From assembly GCA_003480725.1 (NCBI GenBank), contig QUJQ01000006.1:203372-259100 (forward strand): a stretch of 55,729 bases of DNA, in the 5' to 3' direction. Origin of the DNA: Clostridiaceae bacterium AM27-36LB. Lineage in GTDB: Bacteria; Bacillota; Clostridia; Lachnospirales; Lachnospiraceae. Under the pieces are notes generated by a model that saw only the letters and a list, made by a program, of their open reading frames with translations, ran no database searches and was not told where the DNA came from. This document shows, piece by piece, positions 45,718 to 53,446 of this stretch (the first letter of the stretch is position 1; each line of letters begins with the position of its first letter). A program made the position numbers and the translations under genes.

Positions 45718-46404
45718 CTACTTCTCCAAAAACTGTGCCGGTGTCATACCCACATAGCGTTTGAAGTATTTATAGAAATTATTGAGGCTTGCATATCCCA
45801 CCCGGAACGAAGCCTCCTGAATATCACATTCATGACCGGAGAGCAGGCGACAGGCCTCCTCGATCCGAAGCTGATGAATATAGGAGAGAATCGTAATACC
45901 CATATGCTTCTTGAACAGCCGGGCCAGATGGCTCTCGGTGCTGTATGTCACTTTGGAGAGATCCTCCAGTTCCATGTTTTCATTATAATGATTATGGATA
46001 TATTCCAACATTACATTGACCGTCTCGTTGGACGTGAATTTCCAACCGATTGCACGAAAGATAGCTGCTTTGAGCTGCTCAAAATCCACCGGTTTGGACA
46101 GGATATCACTGACACCCAGGCGCAGGGCCTGCTGTGCATTTTCAAAAGAAGCAAATGCAGTCAGCACAATGATCTGCGCCCCCACTTCCCTGGACACTTC
46201 CTCGATCACCTGAAATCCATTTTTCTGAGGCATATGAATATCCAGAAAAATCAGCCGGGGAGATGTCTCTTTAATCAGTTGAATCGCTTCCTCCCCATCT
46301 TCTGCATTTCCCACGATCTCAATGGGGAGCTGCTCTTCCTCCAGAAAATGACAGATAATATTTCTGGTAGCCAGCTCGTCATCACAAATCACAGCTTTAA
46401 TCAT
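45718..46404 (-). CDS. AraC-type response regulator
   Basis: 228 residues. Receiver domain 1-115: CDDE acidic pocket, LIFLDIHMPQKNGF with the phospho-acceptor Asp at about 54, Lys in LSKPVDF. C-terminal AraC helix-turn-helix pair: ESHLARLFKKHMGITILSYIHQLRIEEACRLL and IQEASFRVGYASLNNFYKYFKRYVGMTPAQF. Overlaps the kinase gene by 8 nt, so they form a two-component operon. The target genes are not visible. Confidence 0.95.
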   Translation of the reverse strand: MIKAVICDDELATRNIICHFLEEEQLPIEIVGNAEDGEEAIQLIKETSPRLIFLDIHMPQKNGFQVIEEVSREVGAQIIVLTAFASFENAQQALRLGVSDILSKPVDFEQLKAAIFRAIGWKFTSNETVNVMLEYIHNHYNENMELEDLSKVTYSTESHLARLFKKHMGITILSYIHQLRIEEACRLLSGHECDIQEASFRVGYASLNNFYKYFKRYVGMTPAQFLEK

Positions 46405-47908
46405 CGTCCTCTTCCTCTCCGTCTATCCAGTTCTTGTAAGGGATCTCAATCGTCACTACCGTTCCCCCAGTCTTACCTGCCTGCAATTTCAGGACACAGT
46501 TATCTCCATAAGCGCTGGTCAGCTTCTCATAGATCATAGAGAGTCCATGACTGCTGCCACTCTGAATCTGCAGTTCGATCTGCCGGTACCATTCCTCGTC
46601 CAGCGCCGGACCGTTGTTCCAGATCTGAAAATGGATCTGCTTCCGCCCCGCCTTTATAGTCACCGTCAGTTTTTTCTCTTTTTCATTGGAAAATCCATGG
46701 GTAAATGCATTTTCCGCCACAGGCTGCAGGAAATTAAACGGTACGATGGCCTGCTCCAGTTCCGGATCCATGGATATTTTATAAGAAAATCCCACCGGAT
46801 ACCGCAGTTTCTGCAGCTTCAGATAAGCTTCCAGATAATCAAGCTCCACCGCCAGCGGAATCTGCCGACCACGGATCCGCACCGAATAGCGAAGCATCTT
46901 CGACAAGTCAATGATCGACTGATAGAGAGGTTTCATGCCCCCTTCCAGTGCCTGGGCCGCCATACTGTTCAGCGTATTGAACAGAAAATGGTTATTGATC
47001 TTCAGATCCGTCACCTGAAGCTCGGAATCTTTCAGATGCATCTGCAGATCCTTCTGAATATCCAGCGAGCTACTCAGATTCTTTTCTGTCTCAAATAGTT
47101 CCCGCCGGTACTGGTCAAATTCGCAGAAATTACGTATGGCCTTCGCCACCTTCCGAAGCAACTGCAGAATACCAAAACTACCGCTCTCCGGCATATCATA
47201 CATATACACTTCTTCTGATGATTGCTTGCTGTTAGACTGCACAATATATCCACCCTGCACCCAGCCAAGAAGTCTGTCATCCCACAGAACCGGAACCTGA
47301 AAAATAGTCAGTCCGCAGGGACATACAAATGTATTTTCCGATGCTTCCCCACAATTCTGGTCAAGCTTCAGACAATATGGCTGATTTCCTTTTTCAATCC
47401 CGCATTTTTTGATGCAGGGTTCTGGAAAATAGTCACTTTTCAATACGACACGACCAGATGCATTCCGAATCACAAATGCCATGTGCAGACTCTCCAGAAA
47501 CTGTGTGCGGACTGCCTCCACAGCCGCATAGAGCTGATCATTGGCACTGCTGCCCGGCAGCGGCCTGGTCTTATCGATCAGACTGTCCGGATCGATGGAT
47601 ACCGGACTTGCCACCAGCAGATGAACCAGCGGCACATCGCCTGTGTTGACAAATTCGTGCGTGCAGCCTGCAGGCATATGGAATCTGGCTCCCGGCTCAA
47701 AGATCTGTGGCTCTCCATTGATATAACCAATGCCTCTGCCTTCCAGCACATAGACAAACTGCTCCTCATAATGCACATGCCGGAGCATGGTCTTTCCCGG
47801 TTCCACATAGACGGTTCCTGTCCGAAGAGACGCTTCCCCTGATCCCATTCCCGGATATTCCGGTTCCATCCATTCAATATATCCCCAATCTGTCTCCTGC
47901 ACCCGCAT
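46397..47908 (-). CDS. Cytosolic sensor histidine kinase: cupin + PocR + LytS-type kinase
   Basis: 503 residues from ATG 47908 (AAGGAGAG upstream). No transmembrane segment. Residues about 1-105 form a cupin (TMLRHVHYEEQFVYVLEGRG, MPAGCTHEF; His44, His46 and His84 could bind metal). About 120-270 is a PocR-like ligand domain with Cys165, 169, 179, 186, 196 and 198. A coiled coil (270-300) precedes NNHFLFNTLNS (His307, phospho-acceptor) and an HATPase region with QPVAENAFTHGF and SSHGLSMIYEKL. It probably senses a small intracellular sugar, diol or polyol, and phosphorylates the adjacent AraC-type regulator. Confidence 0.88.
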   Translation of the reverse strand: MRVQETDWGYIEWMEPEYPGMGSGEASLRTGTVYVEPGKTMLRHVHYEEQFVYVLEGRGIGYINGEPQIFEPGARFHMPAGCTHEFVNTGDVPLVHLLVASPVSIDPDSLIDKTRPLPGSSANDQLYAAVEAVRTQFLESLHMAFVIRNASGRVVLKSDYFPEPCIKKCGIEKGNQPYCLKLDQNCGEASENTFVCPCGLTIFQVPVLWDDRLLGWVQGGYIVQSNSKQSSEEVYMYDMPESGSFGILQLLRKVAKAIRNFCEFDQYRRELFETEKNLSSSLDIQKDLQMHLKDSELQVTDLKINNHFLFNTLNSMAAQALEGGMKPLYQSIIDLSKMLRYSVRIRGRQIPLAVELDYLEAYLKLQKLRYPVGFSYKISMDPELEQAIVPFNFLQPVAENAFTHGFSNEKEKKLTVTIKAGRKQIHFQIWNNGPALDEEWYRQIELQIQSGSSHGLSMIYEKLTSAYGDNCVLKLQAGKTGGTVVTIEIPYKNWIDGEEEDDD

Positions 47909-47956
47909 ATTAAGTCTCTCCTTTTTGTCAACTGGCCTGTGATTATTATACACCAT

Positions 47957-48010
47957 GAAAGAGGAGCTGTCACACCCTGAAATCATTCAGCCGCGTACAG
48001 CCCCTCTTTC
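47957..48010. terminator. Hairpin between glyA and the kinase gene
   Basis: GAAAGAGG-GCTGT arm (47957-47970) pairs with 47997-48010, one mismatch, around a 26-nt loop. It follows the glyA stop on the minus strand. The T-run is weak, so it may be a regulatory fold rather than a terminator. Confidence 0.45.
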
Positions 48011-48032
48011 TATATCATTATTTTACTTTTGA

Positions 48033-49289
48033 TCAGTCATCAAAAGATCCAGCCGGGTACAGCGGGAATTTTGCAATCAATGCTTCCGCTTTTGCCTTGC
48101 ATGCCTTTAAGTTAGCTTCATCTTCCGGAGCCTCTGCTACCTGGTTGATGATTGCTGCGATCTCACGGATCTCTGGCTCTTTCAGTCCTCTCTGTGATAC
48201 AGCAGTCAGACCAATACGGATACCGCTTGTTACACCCGGTTTCTCCGGATCAAACGGAATCATGTTCTTATTTACAGTGATACCTACTGCATCCAGTGCA
48301 TTCTGCATGGTCTTACCAGTCAGACCTTTACTTCTTAAGTCAACTACTAACAGATGGTTGTCTGTTCCGCCGCTGACAATACGGAAACCGTATTTCTGAA
48401 GCTCTTCTGCCAGGCATTTCGCATTTACAATAACCTGGGCCATGATATCATGGAACTCCTGAGATGCTGCATATTTGAAGGACCAGGTCTTAGCTGCCAT
48501 AGTGTTGAACATCAGAGAGCCAAGGCTTCCAGGGAAAGTTCCTTTATCAAGAATTTTCGCATATTTCTCTTTACAGAATACCATACCACTTCTTGCAGAG
48601 CAGAAGGTTTTGGTTGTAGAAGAAGATACAAAGTCTGCATATGGAATCGGGCTCGGGATGACTTTTGCAGCAACAAGTCCTGCGATGTGAGCCATATCTA
48701 CCATGAAATATGCACCAACTTCTTCAGCGATCTTAGAGATACGCTCATAGTCGATCAGTCTGGAATAAGAACTTGCACCTGCAATGATCATCTTCGGTTT
48801 GTTCTCTTTTGCGATCTTCTCCAGCTCATCATAATCAATCAGCTCAGTCTTCGGATCCACACCGTAGAATACATGTCTGTAGATTTTACTTACCCAGTTA
48901 GCTGGTGAACCGTGAGTCAGATGTCCACCCTGGTCAAGACGCATACTTAAGATCAGATCACCCGGATTCAGAACAGATGCAAATACACTGTAGTTTGCAG
49001 TTGATCCAGAGTAAGACTGAATATTTACATGCTCAGCACCGAACAGCTCCTTCGCACGTTTCCATGCAAGCTCCTCTACTTTATCTGCCACCTCAGATCC
49101 TGCCTGGAATCTCTTTCCCGGATATCCTTCCAGTGTTTTATTGGTAAATACGCTGCCACTCAGTTCCATAACTGCCAGCGGTGCGGTACTCTCAGATGCG
49201 ATCATCTCAATATTATGTTCCTGACGATTTAACTCCTCATCAACCAGTGCCGCAAGTTCCGGGTCTGTCTGTCTTGTAACTTTAATCAT
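48033..49289 (-). CDS. glyA: Serine hydroxymethyltransferase, divergent Clostridia-type
   Basis: 418 residues, fold type I PLP enzyme. IEMIASESTAPLAVMELSGSVFTNKTLEGYPGKRFQAG and HLTHGSPANWV match the SHMT layout; FMVDMAHIAGLVAA binds PLP. The PLP Lys lies in SSSTTKTFCSARSG, where most bacterial enzymes have THKTLRGPRGG, so the preceding His is Thr and the glycine-rich loop differs. Converts serine and tetrahydrofolate to glycine and methylene-tetrahydrofolate, unless the changes mean another beta-hydroxy amino acid is used. AAGGAG precedes ATG 49289. Confidence 0.88.
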   Translation of the reverse strand: MIKVTRQTDPELAALVDEELNRQEHNIEMIASESTAPLAVMELSGSVFTNKTLEGYPGKRFQAGSEVADKVEELAWKRAKELFGAEHVNIQSYSGSTANYSVFASVLNPGDLILSMRLDQGGHLTHGSPANWVSKIYRHVFYGVDPKTELIDYDELEKIAKENKPKMIIAGASSYSRLIDYERISKIAEEVGAYFMVDMAHIAGLVAAKVIPSPIPYADFVSSSTTKTFCSARSGMVFCKEKYAKILDKGTFPGSLGSLMFNTMAAKTWSFKYAASQEFHDIMAQVIVNAKCLAEELQKYGFRIVSGGTDNHLLVVDLRSKGLTGKTMQNALDAVGITVNKNMIPFDPEKPGVTSGIRIGLTAVSQRGLKEPEIREIAAIINQVAEAPEDEANLKACKAKAEALIAKFPLYPAGSFDD

Positions 49290-49591
49290 AGCCTTATTCT
49301 CCTTTGCGTTTTCTGTTTTTTGTTGTCCTTTAATATAATCAATATATCATGTTCCGCAGACTGATTCTATTCTCAAATCCGGTCTGTTATTTACCATTTT
49401 TTGCAACGGTGTACAAAGGGAACATAATAAAAAACTTAATAATGGACTGCCAATCTTACACAAAGTACCGCCCAAACGAGACTACGGGCGGTATTTTTGT
49501 ATCATGGCGGAGAAAGGAGGAACTTCCCACGGGGGCTTGACTGAAAAGTTGAGCCTCTTTTTTCATGCCAAAAAACAGGAGGTAAATGCTT
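49290..49591. other. Junction region between chromosome and ICE, with a rightward terminator-like hairpin
   Basis: Base composition shifts here from AT-rich to about 60% GC. TACCGCCC (49466-49473) pairs with GGGCGGTA (49486-49493) and is followed by TTTTTG on the plus strand; no plus-strand gene precedes it, so it may insulate or attenuate the ICE operon. The left ICE end (attL) is probably inside this region, but the partner end is outside the window. Confidence 0.5.
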
Positions 49592-50965
49592 ATGGCAGAT
49601 GATAAAACCACAAAAACGCCGGAACAGCCGGTAACGGATAGCGGGCCGGGCAAGGAAACGCCTCCCGCTCCCCCAAAAGAGCCGGAGAAGGTTTCCGTTT
49701 CTCCGGAGCCGGAAAAAAAGACGGAACCGGAGGTAAAGAACCCGCAGGTTTCCGTCTATAACTTCGCTGAAATTATGAAGGAAAAGAAGGTCGAGGAACG
49801 GGCGGCAGCTCCCAGCGGGGAAAAGCCTGCCCCGGCAAAAACGGAAAAACCGGAAAAGCAGCCGGAGGCTCCGAAGAAAGCGGAGGAAAAACCCAAAGAG
49901 CCGGAACAGCCGAAGCGCCGGGGCCGTCCCCCGAAAGCAGATAAGGACAAGGCCGCAACCCCGAAGCCCGAAGCTCCCGCACAGAAACCGGAAAATGCGG
50001 TCAAAAAGGAACCGGAGAAAAAAACGGCGCCAACGGTACAGGCCGCTCCCGCTCCGAAGGAACCCGAAAAACCGAAGGATGCACCACGCCGGGGCAAGGA
50101 ACAGATCGTCTATATCAAGCTGAACGAGCTTCACGCCTTCAAGAACCATCCCTTTGAGGTTCGGGATGATGAAGAAATGCGGGCTATGGTGTCCAGCGTC
50201 AAGGACAAGGGCGTGACCCAGCCCGCTATCGTCCGTCCCCGTGAGGATGGCGGCTATGAGATCGTGTCCGGCCACCGCCGCCAGAAGGCCAGCGAGCTTG
50301 CCGGATATGCGGATATGCCCTGTATTGTTCGCAATCTGACGGACGATGAAGCCATCACGCAGATGGTCGAGGACAATCTCAACCAGCGTGAAGAAATCCT
50401 CCCCAGTGAGCGGGCCAAAGCCTTGAAAATGCAGCTTGAGGCCATCAAGCACCAGGGCTCCCGCACTTCGGGCCAGATTGACCCGAAGGACGCAGGAAAA
50501 CGCTCCAACGAAATTGTAGCCGAGCGCAATAAGATGGCGGTCAAGCAGGTGCAGCGGTATATCCGGCTCAATGAGCTGGTTCCCGACCTGATGAAGCTGA
50601 TGGATGAAAAAAAGCTGGGCTTTACTACGGCGGTGGAGCTTTCCTATATCGGCAAGAAGAACCAGAACTATATCGCCGTCGCCATTGACAGCCAGCAGTC
50701 CTCGCCTTCACAGGCGCAGGCAAAGCGTATGCGTGAGCTGGACGAAAAGAAGCTGCTCAACGGGGATGTGATCGACGGCATTATGATGGAGGACAAAAAG
50801 GAGGTAGACAAAGTGATTTTGACAGGTGCGGAACTGAGCAAGTATTTCGGCAAGGAAACTACGCCGAGGGAAATGAAGGACCAGATCATCAAGCTGCTGG
50901 ACGACTGGAAGGGTCAGCAGAAGGAACATGAAAAGCCGGAGAAGAAAACCGAACAGGAAAAGTAA
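49592..50965 (+). CDS. ParB/RepB/Spo0J-family partition protein of the ICE
   Basis: 457 residues from ATG 49592, 8 nt after AGGAGGT. Residues 1-165 are a low-complexity Pro/Glu/Lys-rich tail. About 170-270 is the ParB N-domain: IVYIKLNELHAFKNHPFEVRDD, IVSGHRRQKASELAGY (the GHRR nucleotide-binding motif), MVEDNLNQREEILPSERA. A helix-turn-helix region follows (KQVQRYIRLNELVPDLMKLMDE). Probably supports maintenance or regulation of the element. No ParA gene is seen next to it in this window, which is unusual. Confidence 0.9.
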   Translation: MADDKTTKTPEQPVTDSGPGKETPPAPPKEPEKVSVSPEPEKKTEPEVKNPQVSVYNFAEIMKEKKVEERAAAPSGEKPAPAKTEKPEKQPEAPKKAEEKPKEPEQPKRRGRPPKADKDKAATPKPEAPAQKPENAVKKEPEKKTAPTVQAAPAPKEPEKPKDAPRRGKEQIVYIKLNELHAFKNHPFEVRDDEEMRAMVSSVKDKGVTQPAIVRPREDGGYEIVSGHRRQKASELAGYADMPCIVRNLTDDEAITQMVEDNLNQREEILPSERAKALKMQLEAIKHQGSRTSGQIDPKDAGKRSNEIVAERNKMAVKQVQRYIRLNELVPDLMKLMDEKKLGFTTAVELSYIGKKNQNYIAVAIDSQQSSPSQAQAKRMRELDEKKLLNGDVIDGIMMEDKKEVDKVILTGAELSKYFGKETTPREMKDQIIKLLDDWKGQQKEHEKPEKKTEQEK

Positions 50966-50972
50966 GCCCAAA

Positions 50973-50995
50973 CTTCGGGTCAGCATGGCCCGAGG
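50973..50995. repeat. ICE palindrome 1 of 3 (after parB stop)
   Basis: CTTCGGGTCA-GCA-TGGCCCGAGG-type inverted repeat beginning 8 nt after the stop codon. Related copies follow the ardA stop and the stop at 54485. Confidence 0.75.
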
Positions 50996-51023
50996 ATTGC
51001 GGGGCTCTGCCCCGCGCCCCGAA

Positions 51024-51189
51024 GCTCTGGAGATATAAATGATTCCCCGTCGCCAGTTATTCCGTAGCATAGCCGGGAAAATCAGTCAAGGGCAGCGCCG
51101 CCGCAGGCGGTGCCAGAGGCACCCTTGACGGATTTCTCCCGGTTATGCTTTTTCCCGGTCAAGCGACGGGGATATAAATTCTCCAGAGC
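51024..51189. repeat. Nested 166-bp inverted repeat (possible structured RNA, cruciform or transfer-related site)
   Basis: Three concentric arm pairs: GCTCTGGAG (51024-51032) with CTCCAGAGC (51181-51189); CCCCGTCGC (51045-51053) with GCGACGGGG (51163-51171); and about 26 bp at 51067-51092 with 51122-51148 (GCATA-CCGGGA...GTCAAGGG type, few mismatches), with a GC-rich small hairpin in the centre. A GATATAAAT direct repeat lies in both flanks. Function unknown. Confidence 0.8.
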
Positions 51190-51274
51190 CGTTCCCCTTC
51201 CCGGGGGAAGGGGCGGAGGGGTTGGGCGAACTCTTGCTTTTCCCTAAACCAAAACAGAAATGGAGGCTCAACCA

Positions 51275-51631
51275 ATGAAACGACCTTTAGCATACCTGAC
51301 CGCCGCATGGAGCGGCGAGCCGGATGTTGATATGGAGCTGGCGGCCCACTACTGCCGTCTTGCTTATGAGGCGGGCTTTTCCCCGATCTGCCCGCTCTTG
51401 TATCTGCCGCTGTTTTTGAATGACAGCGTTCCCGAGGAACACAAGGCTGGGATTGATATGCGCCGGGATATGCTGCGGCGCTCCCACACCCTGATTGTCT
51501 GCGGCAGCGCTGTGGACGAGGATGTAAAAAATGATATTGCGGTTGCCGGGCGGCTGGGCATTGCGGCGACCACACTGGAAGGGGTGCTTGCCGTGAAGGG
51601 ACACGGCACCCCGGGCCATGCCGGACATTAA
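51275..51631 (+). CDS. DUF4406-like protein of the ICE (nucleoside 2-deoxyribosyltransferase-type fold)
   Basis: 118 residues from ATG 51275, 8 nt after GGAGG. AYLTAAWSGEPDVDMELAAHYCRLAYEAGFSPICPLLYL and MLRRSHTLIVCGSAVDEDVKNDIAVAGRLGIAATTLEGV match the pattern of DUF4406/DUF7768-type proteins that resemble nucleoside deoxyribosyltransferases. The active role in ICEs is unknown. Its 3' end overlaps the methyltransferase start by 14 nt. Confidence 0.75.
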   Translation: MKRPLAYLTAAWSGEPDVDMELAAHYCRLAYEAGFSPICPLLYLPLFLNDSVPEEHKAGIDMRRDMLRRSHTLIVCGSAVDEDVKNDIAVAGRLGIAATTLEGVLAVKGHGTPGHAGH

Positions 51632-52703
51632 GCTGGGAAGCCTTTTCGACGGGATTGGCGTGTTCCCTCTGGCTGCTTCCCGGTGCGGTATCCGTCCGGT
51701 ATGGGCCAGTGAGATTGAAAAAGCGCCCATCTCTATAACCAAAAGGCACTTTCCCGACATGGTGCATTTGGGGGATATTACGAAGGTGGACGGCGGGAAA
51801 ATCCCGCCGGTTCATGTAATTACCTTCGGTTCCCCCTGTCAGAACCTTTCTCTGATCGGCAACCGCTCCGGCCTTGCCGGGGCAAAATCAAGCCTGTTCT
51901 ATCAGGCGTTTCGTATCATACAGGAAATGAGGGATGCTACTGATAACCTATATCCAGCTATCGCTGTTTGGGAAAACGTCATGGGAGCGTTTTCTACAAA
52001 TGACCGGATGGACTTTAGAGCCGTCTTATCCGCCTTCTCGGACACCGAAGTTCCAATGCCTCCTTCGGGAAGATGGGGAAACGCCGGAATGGTGCGAGGG
52101 GGAACGCCTGATGTGTGCTGGCGACTCATGGACGCCCAGTATTGGGCAGGCTCCCGAAGGCTGGCACGAAGGCAGCGGATTTTCGTCGTGGCGGATTTTG
52201 GAGGCAGACGTGCCGCAGACATACTATTTAAGCCCCGTCCAATGCTCCCACTTCCTCCGCCTTGCGGAGAGGGCGGGTGGGCCGCCGCCGAAGGAGATCG
52301 AACAGCTTCTTTTGAAACAGGGCGGCAGATACCAGTCATCCACCCCTTTCAGTGCTTCCGTATGCGGGGAGCGGCAAAAAGGCAGGAAGAAACGGCCTTC
52401 CGAAACAGCTTCGGATTACCAACTGACCCTTTTCCCACTCTTTTAGCCAGTGATGTAACGCCCTTTGCCTTCTGGTATGAGGGCGACCCGAAGGGCGGCT
52501 GTATCCGCTTCTTGACGGAAACGGAAAGTGAACGGCTGATGGGGCTGCCGGAGGGCTGGACAAAGTACGGGGCGGACGGCATGGAGATCCGGCCTCTGCA
52601 ACGCTACAAGGCGCTGGGAAATGCGATTGCCCTCCCTTGTGCCGATTACATTATGGCCGGGATCTATGAGGTACTGGCTGACCAGGCCGGAAAGGAGGAA
52701 TAA
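51618..52703 (+). CDS. C5-cytosine DNA methyltransferase of the ICE
   Basis: 361 residues. Motif I GSLFDGIGVFPLAA, motif IV TFGSPCQNLSL with the catalytic Cys of PCQ, motif VI ENVMGAF, motif VIII replaced by a rearranged YWAGSRRLARRQRIFVVADFG (usually VPQRRxRIF), and motif X near the C-terminus, RYKALGNAIALP. It would methylate the element to resist restriction, in line with ArdA encoded downstream. The central third (51934-52446) also contains a long ORF in another frame. The odd motif VIII could be a consequence of dual coding or a sign of reduced activity. Confidence 0.9.
   Translation: MPDIKLGSLFDGIGVFPLAASRCGIRPVWASEIEKAPISITKRHFPDMVHLGDITKVDGGKIPPVHVITFGSPCQNLSLIGNRSGLAGAKSSLFYQAFRIIQEMRDATDNLYPAIAVWENVMGAFSTNDRMDFRAVLSAFSDTEVPMPPSGRWGNAGMVRGGTPDVCWRLMDAQYWAGSRRLARRQRIFVVADFGGRRAADILFKPRPMLPLPPPCGEGGWAAAEGDRTASFETGRQIPVIHPFQCFRMRGAAKRQEETAFRNSFGLPTDPFPTLLASDVTPFAFWYEGDPKGGCIRFLTETESERLMGLPEGWTKYGADGMEIRPLQRYKALGNAIALPCADYIMAGIYEVLADQAGKEE
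51934..52446 (+). CDS. Putative overlapping protein encoded within the methyltransferase gene (+1 frame)
   Basis: 170 residues, entirely inside the methyltransferase gene. IQLSLFGKTSWERFLQMTGW, PKFQCLLREDGETPEWCEGE and ILEADVPQTYYLSPVQCSHFLRLAERAGGPPPKEIEQLL resemble, from memory, a family of short proteins annotated in clostridial phages and ICEs next to or over C5 methyltransferases. The ATG at 51934 has GAGGG only one base upstream, so another start or frameshifting is possible. The similarity cannot be tested here, and an accidental ORF remains possible in this GC-rich DNA. Confidence 0.5.
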   Translation: MLLITYIQLSLFGKTSWERFLQMTGWTLEPSYPPSRTPKFQCLLREDGETPEWCEGERLMCAGDSWTPSIGQAPEGWHEGSGFSSWRILEADVPQTYYLSPVQCSHFLRLAERAGGPPPKEIEQLLLKQGGRYQSSTPFSASVCGERQKGRKKRPSETASDYQLTLFPLF

Positions 52704-52707
52704 GCCC

Positions 52708-53421
52708 ATGTTTGAAGCCTATATAACCAATACAGCCCTGTACCCCTTAATGGGGATCGAGGTAGGGACAACGGTACATTTCCCCATGACGACACAGGAG
52801 TTGCAGGCCGCCCTTGCCAAAATCGGGATAGACGGGAAACGGTACAGCGAAGTGTTCTTTACCAGCTTTGACAGTGATGTGCTGGGGCTCTACGATCATC
52901 TCTACGAATGTGAGAACATCGACGAGCTGAACGAGCTGGGCCACGCCCTGCTGGAAGTACGGGATAAGGGCGGACTGGAAACCTTTGAAGCCGCTCTTGT
53001 CTTGGGAAACCACACAAGGAGCGTGAAGGATTTGATAAACCTGACGCAGAACCTTGACCTTTACCGCTTTTACCCGGATATTTCCGATGATGAAGGGCTG
53101 GGCCGTCTTTACGCCGACGAGCTTGGGACTATCGACATACCGGAGCACATTCAGAACTACTTCGATTATGAGGCATACGGGCGGGATGTGCGTATCAACG
53201 AGGGCGGCGTATTCGCTCCCGGTGGGTATGTGTCGGCAGTCCCGGAGGGCTTCAAGGAGTATTACCACGGGCCGCAGGACATTCCGCCGGAACACCGGAT
53301 ATTTGCCTATCCTGAAAAGGCCGAGCCTGTCCACTCCATTCTCGCTACACTCAAACGGTTTCAAGAAGCCCCACCCGCTCCGAAAAAGGACAAGACGGAG
53401 ACTTCCCATGAAGAACGGTAA
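52708..53421 (+). CDS. ardA: Antirestriction protein ArdA
   Basis: 237 residues from ATG 52708, after AAAGGAGG. FEAYITNTALYPLMGIEVGTTVHFP, VFFTSFDSDVLGLYDHLYECENIDELNELGHALLE and the strongly acidic composition are typical of ArdA, a DNA mimic that blocks type I restriction during conjugative entry. The tail after about residue 220 is charged and less conserved. Follows the methyltransferase gene by 4 nt. Confidence 0.88.
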   Translation: MFEAYITNTALYPLMGIEVGTTVHFPMTTQELQAALAKIGIDGKRYSEVFFTSFDSDVLGLYDHLYECENIDELNELGHALLEVRDKGGLETFEAALVLGNHTRSVKDLINLTQNLDLYRFYPDISDDEGLGRLYADELGTIDIPEHIQNYFDYEAYGRDVRINEGGVFAPGGYVSAVPEGFKEYYHGPQDIPPEHRIFAYPEKAEPVHSILATLKRFQEAPPAPKKDKTETSHEER

Positions 53422-53423
53422 GA

Positions 53424-53446
53424 CTTCGGGCCAGCATGGCCCGAAG
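53424..53446. repeat. ICE palindrome 2 of 3 (after ardA stop)
   Basis: Perfect inverted repeat CTTCGGGCCA-GCA-TGGCCCGAAG starting 2 nt after the ardA stop. It overlaps a possible early start of the next gene. Confidence 0.85.

Larger units (their letters stand above)
50966..51274. other. Intergenic ICE region carrying a nested palindrome
   Basis: No gene supported. Just after the parB stop lies one of the three CTTCGGG...CCCGAGG palindromes (50973-50995), then the nested inverted repeat at 51024-51189 and a GGGAAGGGG-rich stretch before the ribosome site GGAGG for the next gene. Confidence 0.8.

Noticed and set aside
45832..46539. Plus-strand 235-codon ORF
   Set aside because: Antisense to the response regulator and kinase genes, no start signal.
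47957..48010. Glycine riboswitch near glyA
   Set aside because: It lies downstream of glyA on the minus strand and lacks the tandem aptamer layout.
49502..50452. Minus-strand 316-codon ORF rich in Phe, Leu and Arg
   Set aside because: Shadow of the Pro/Glu/Lys-rich ParB N-terminus; low stop frequency is due to high GC.
52747..53409. Minus-strand 220-codon ORF
   Set aside because: Exactly opposite ardA, no ribosome site and no family pattern.
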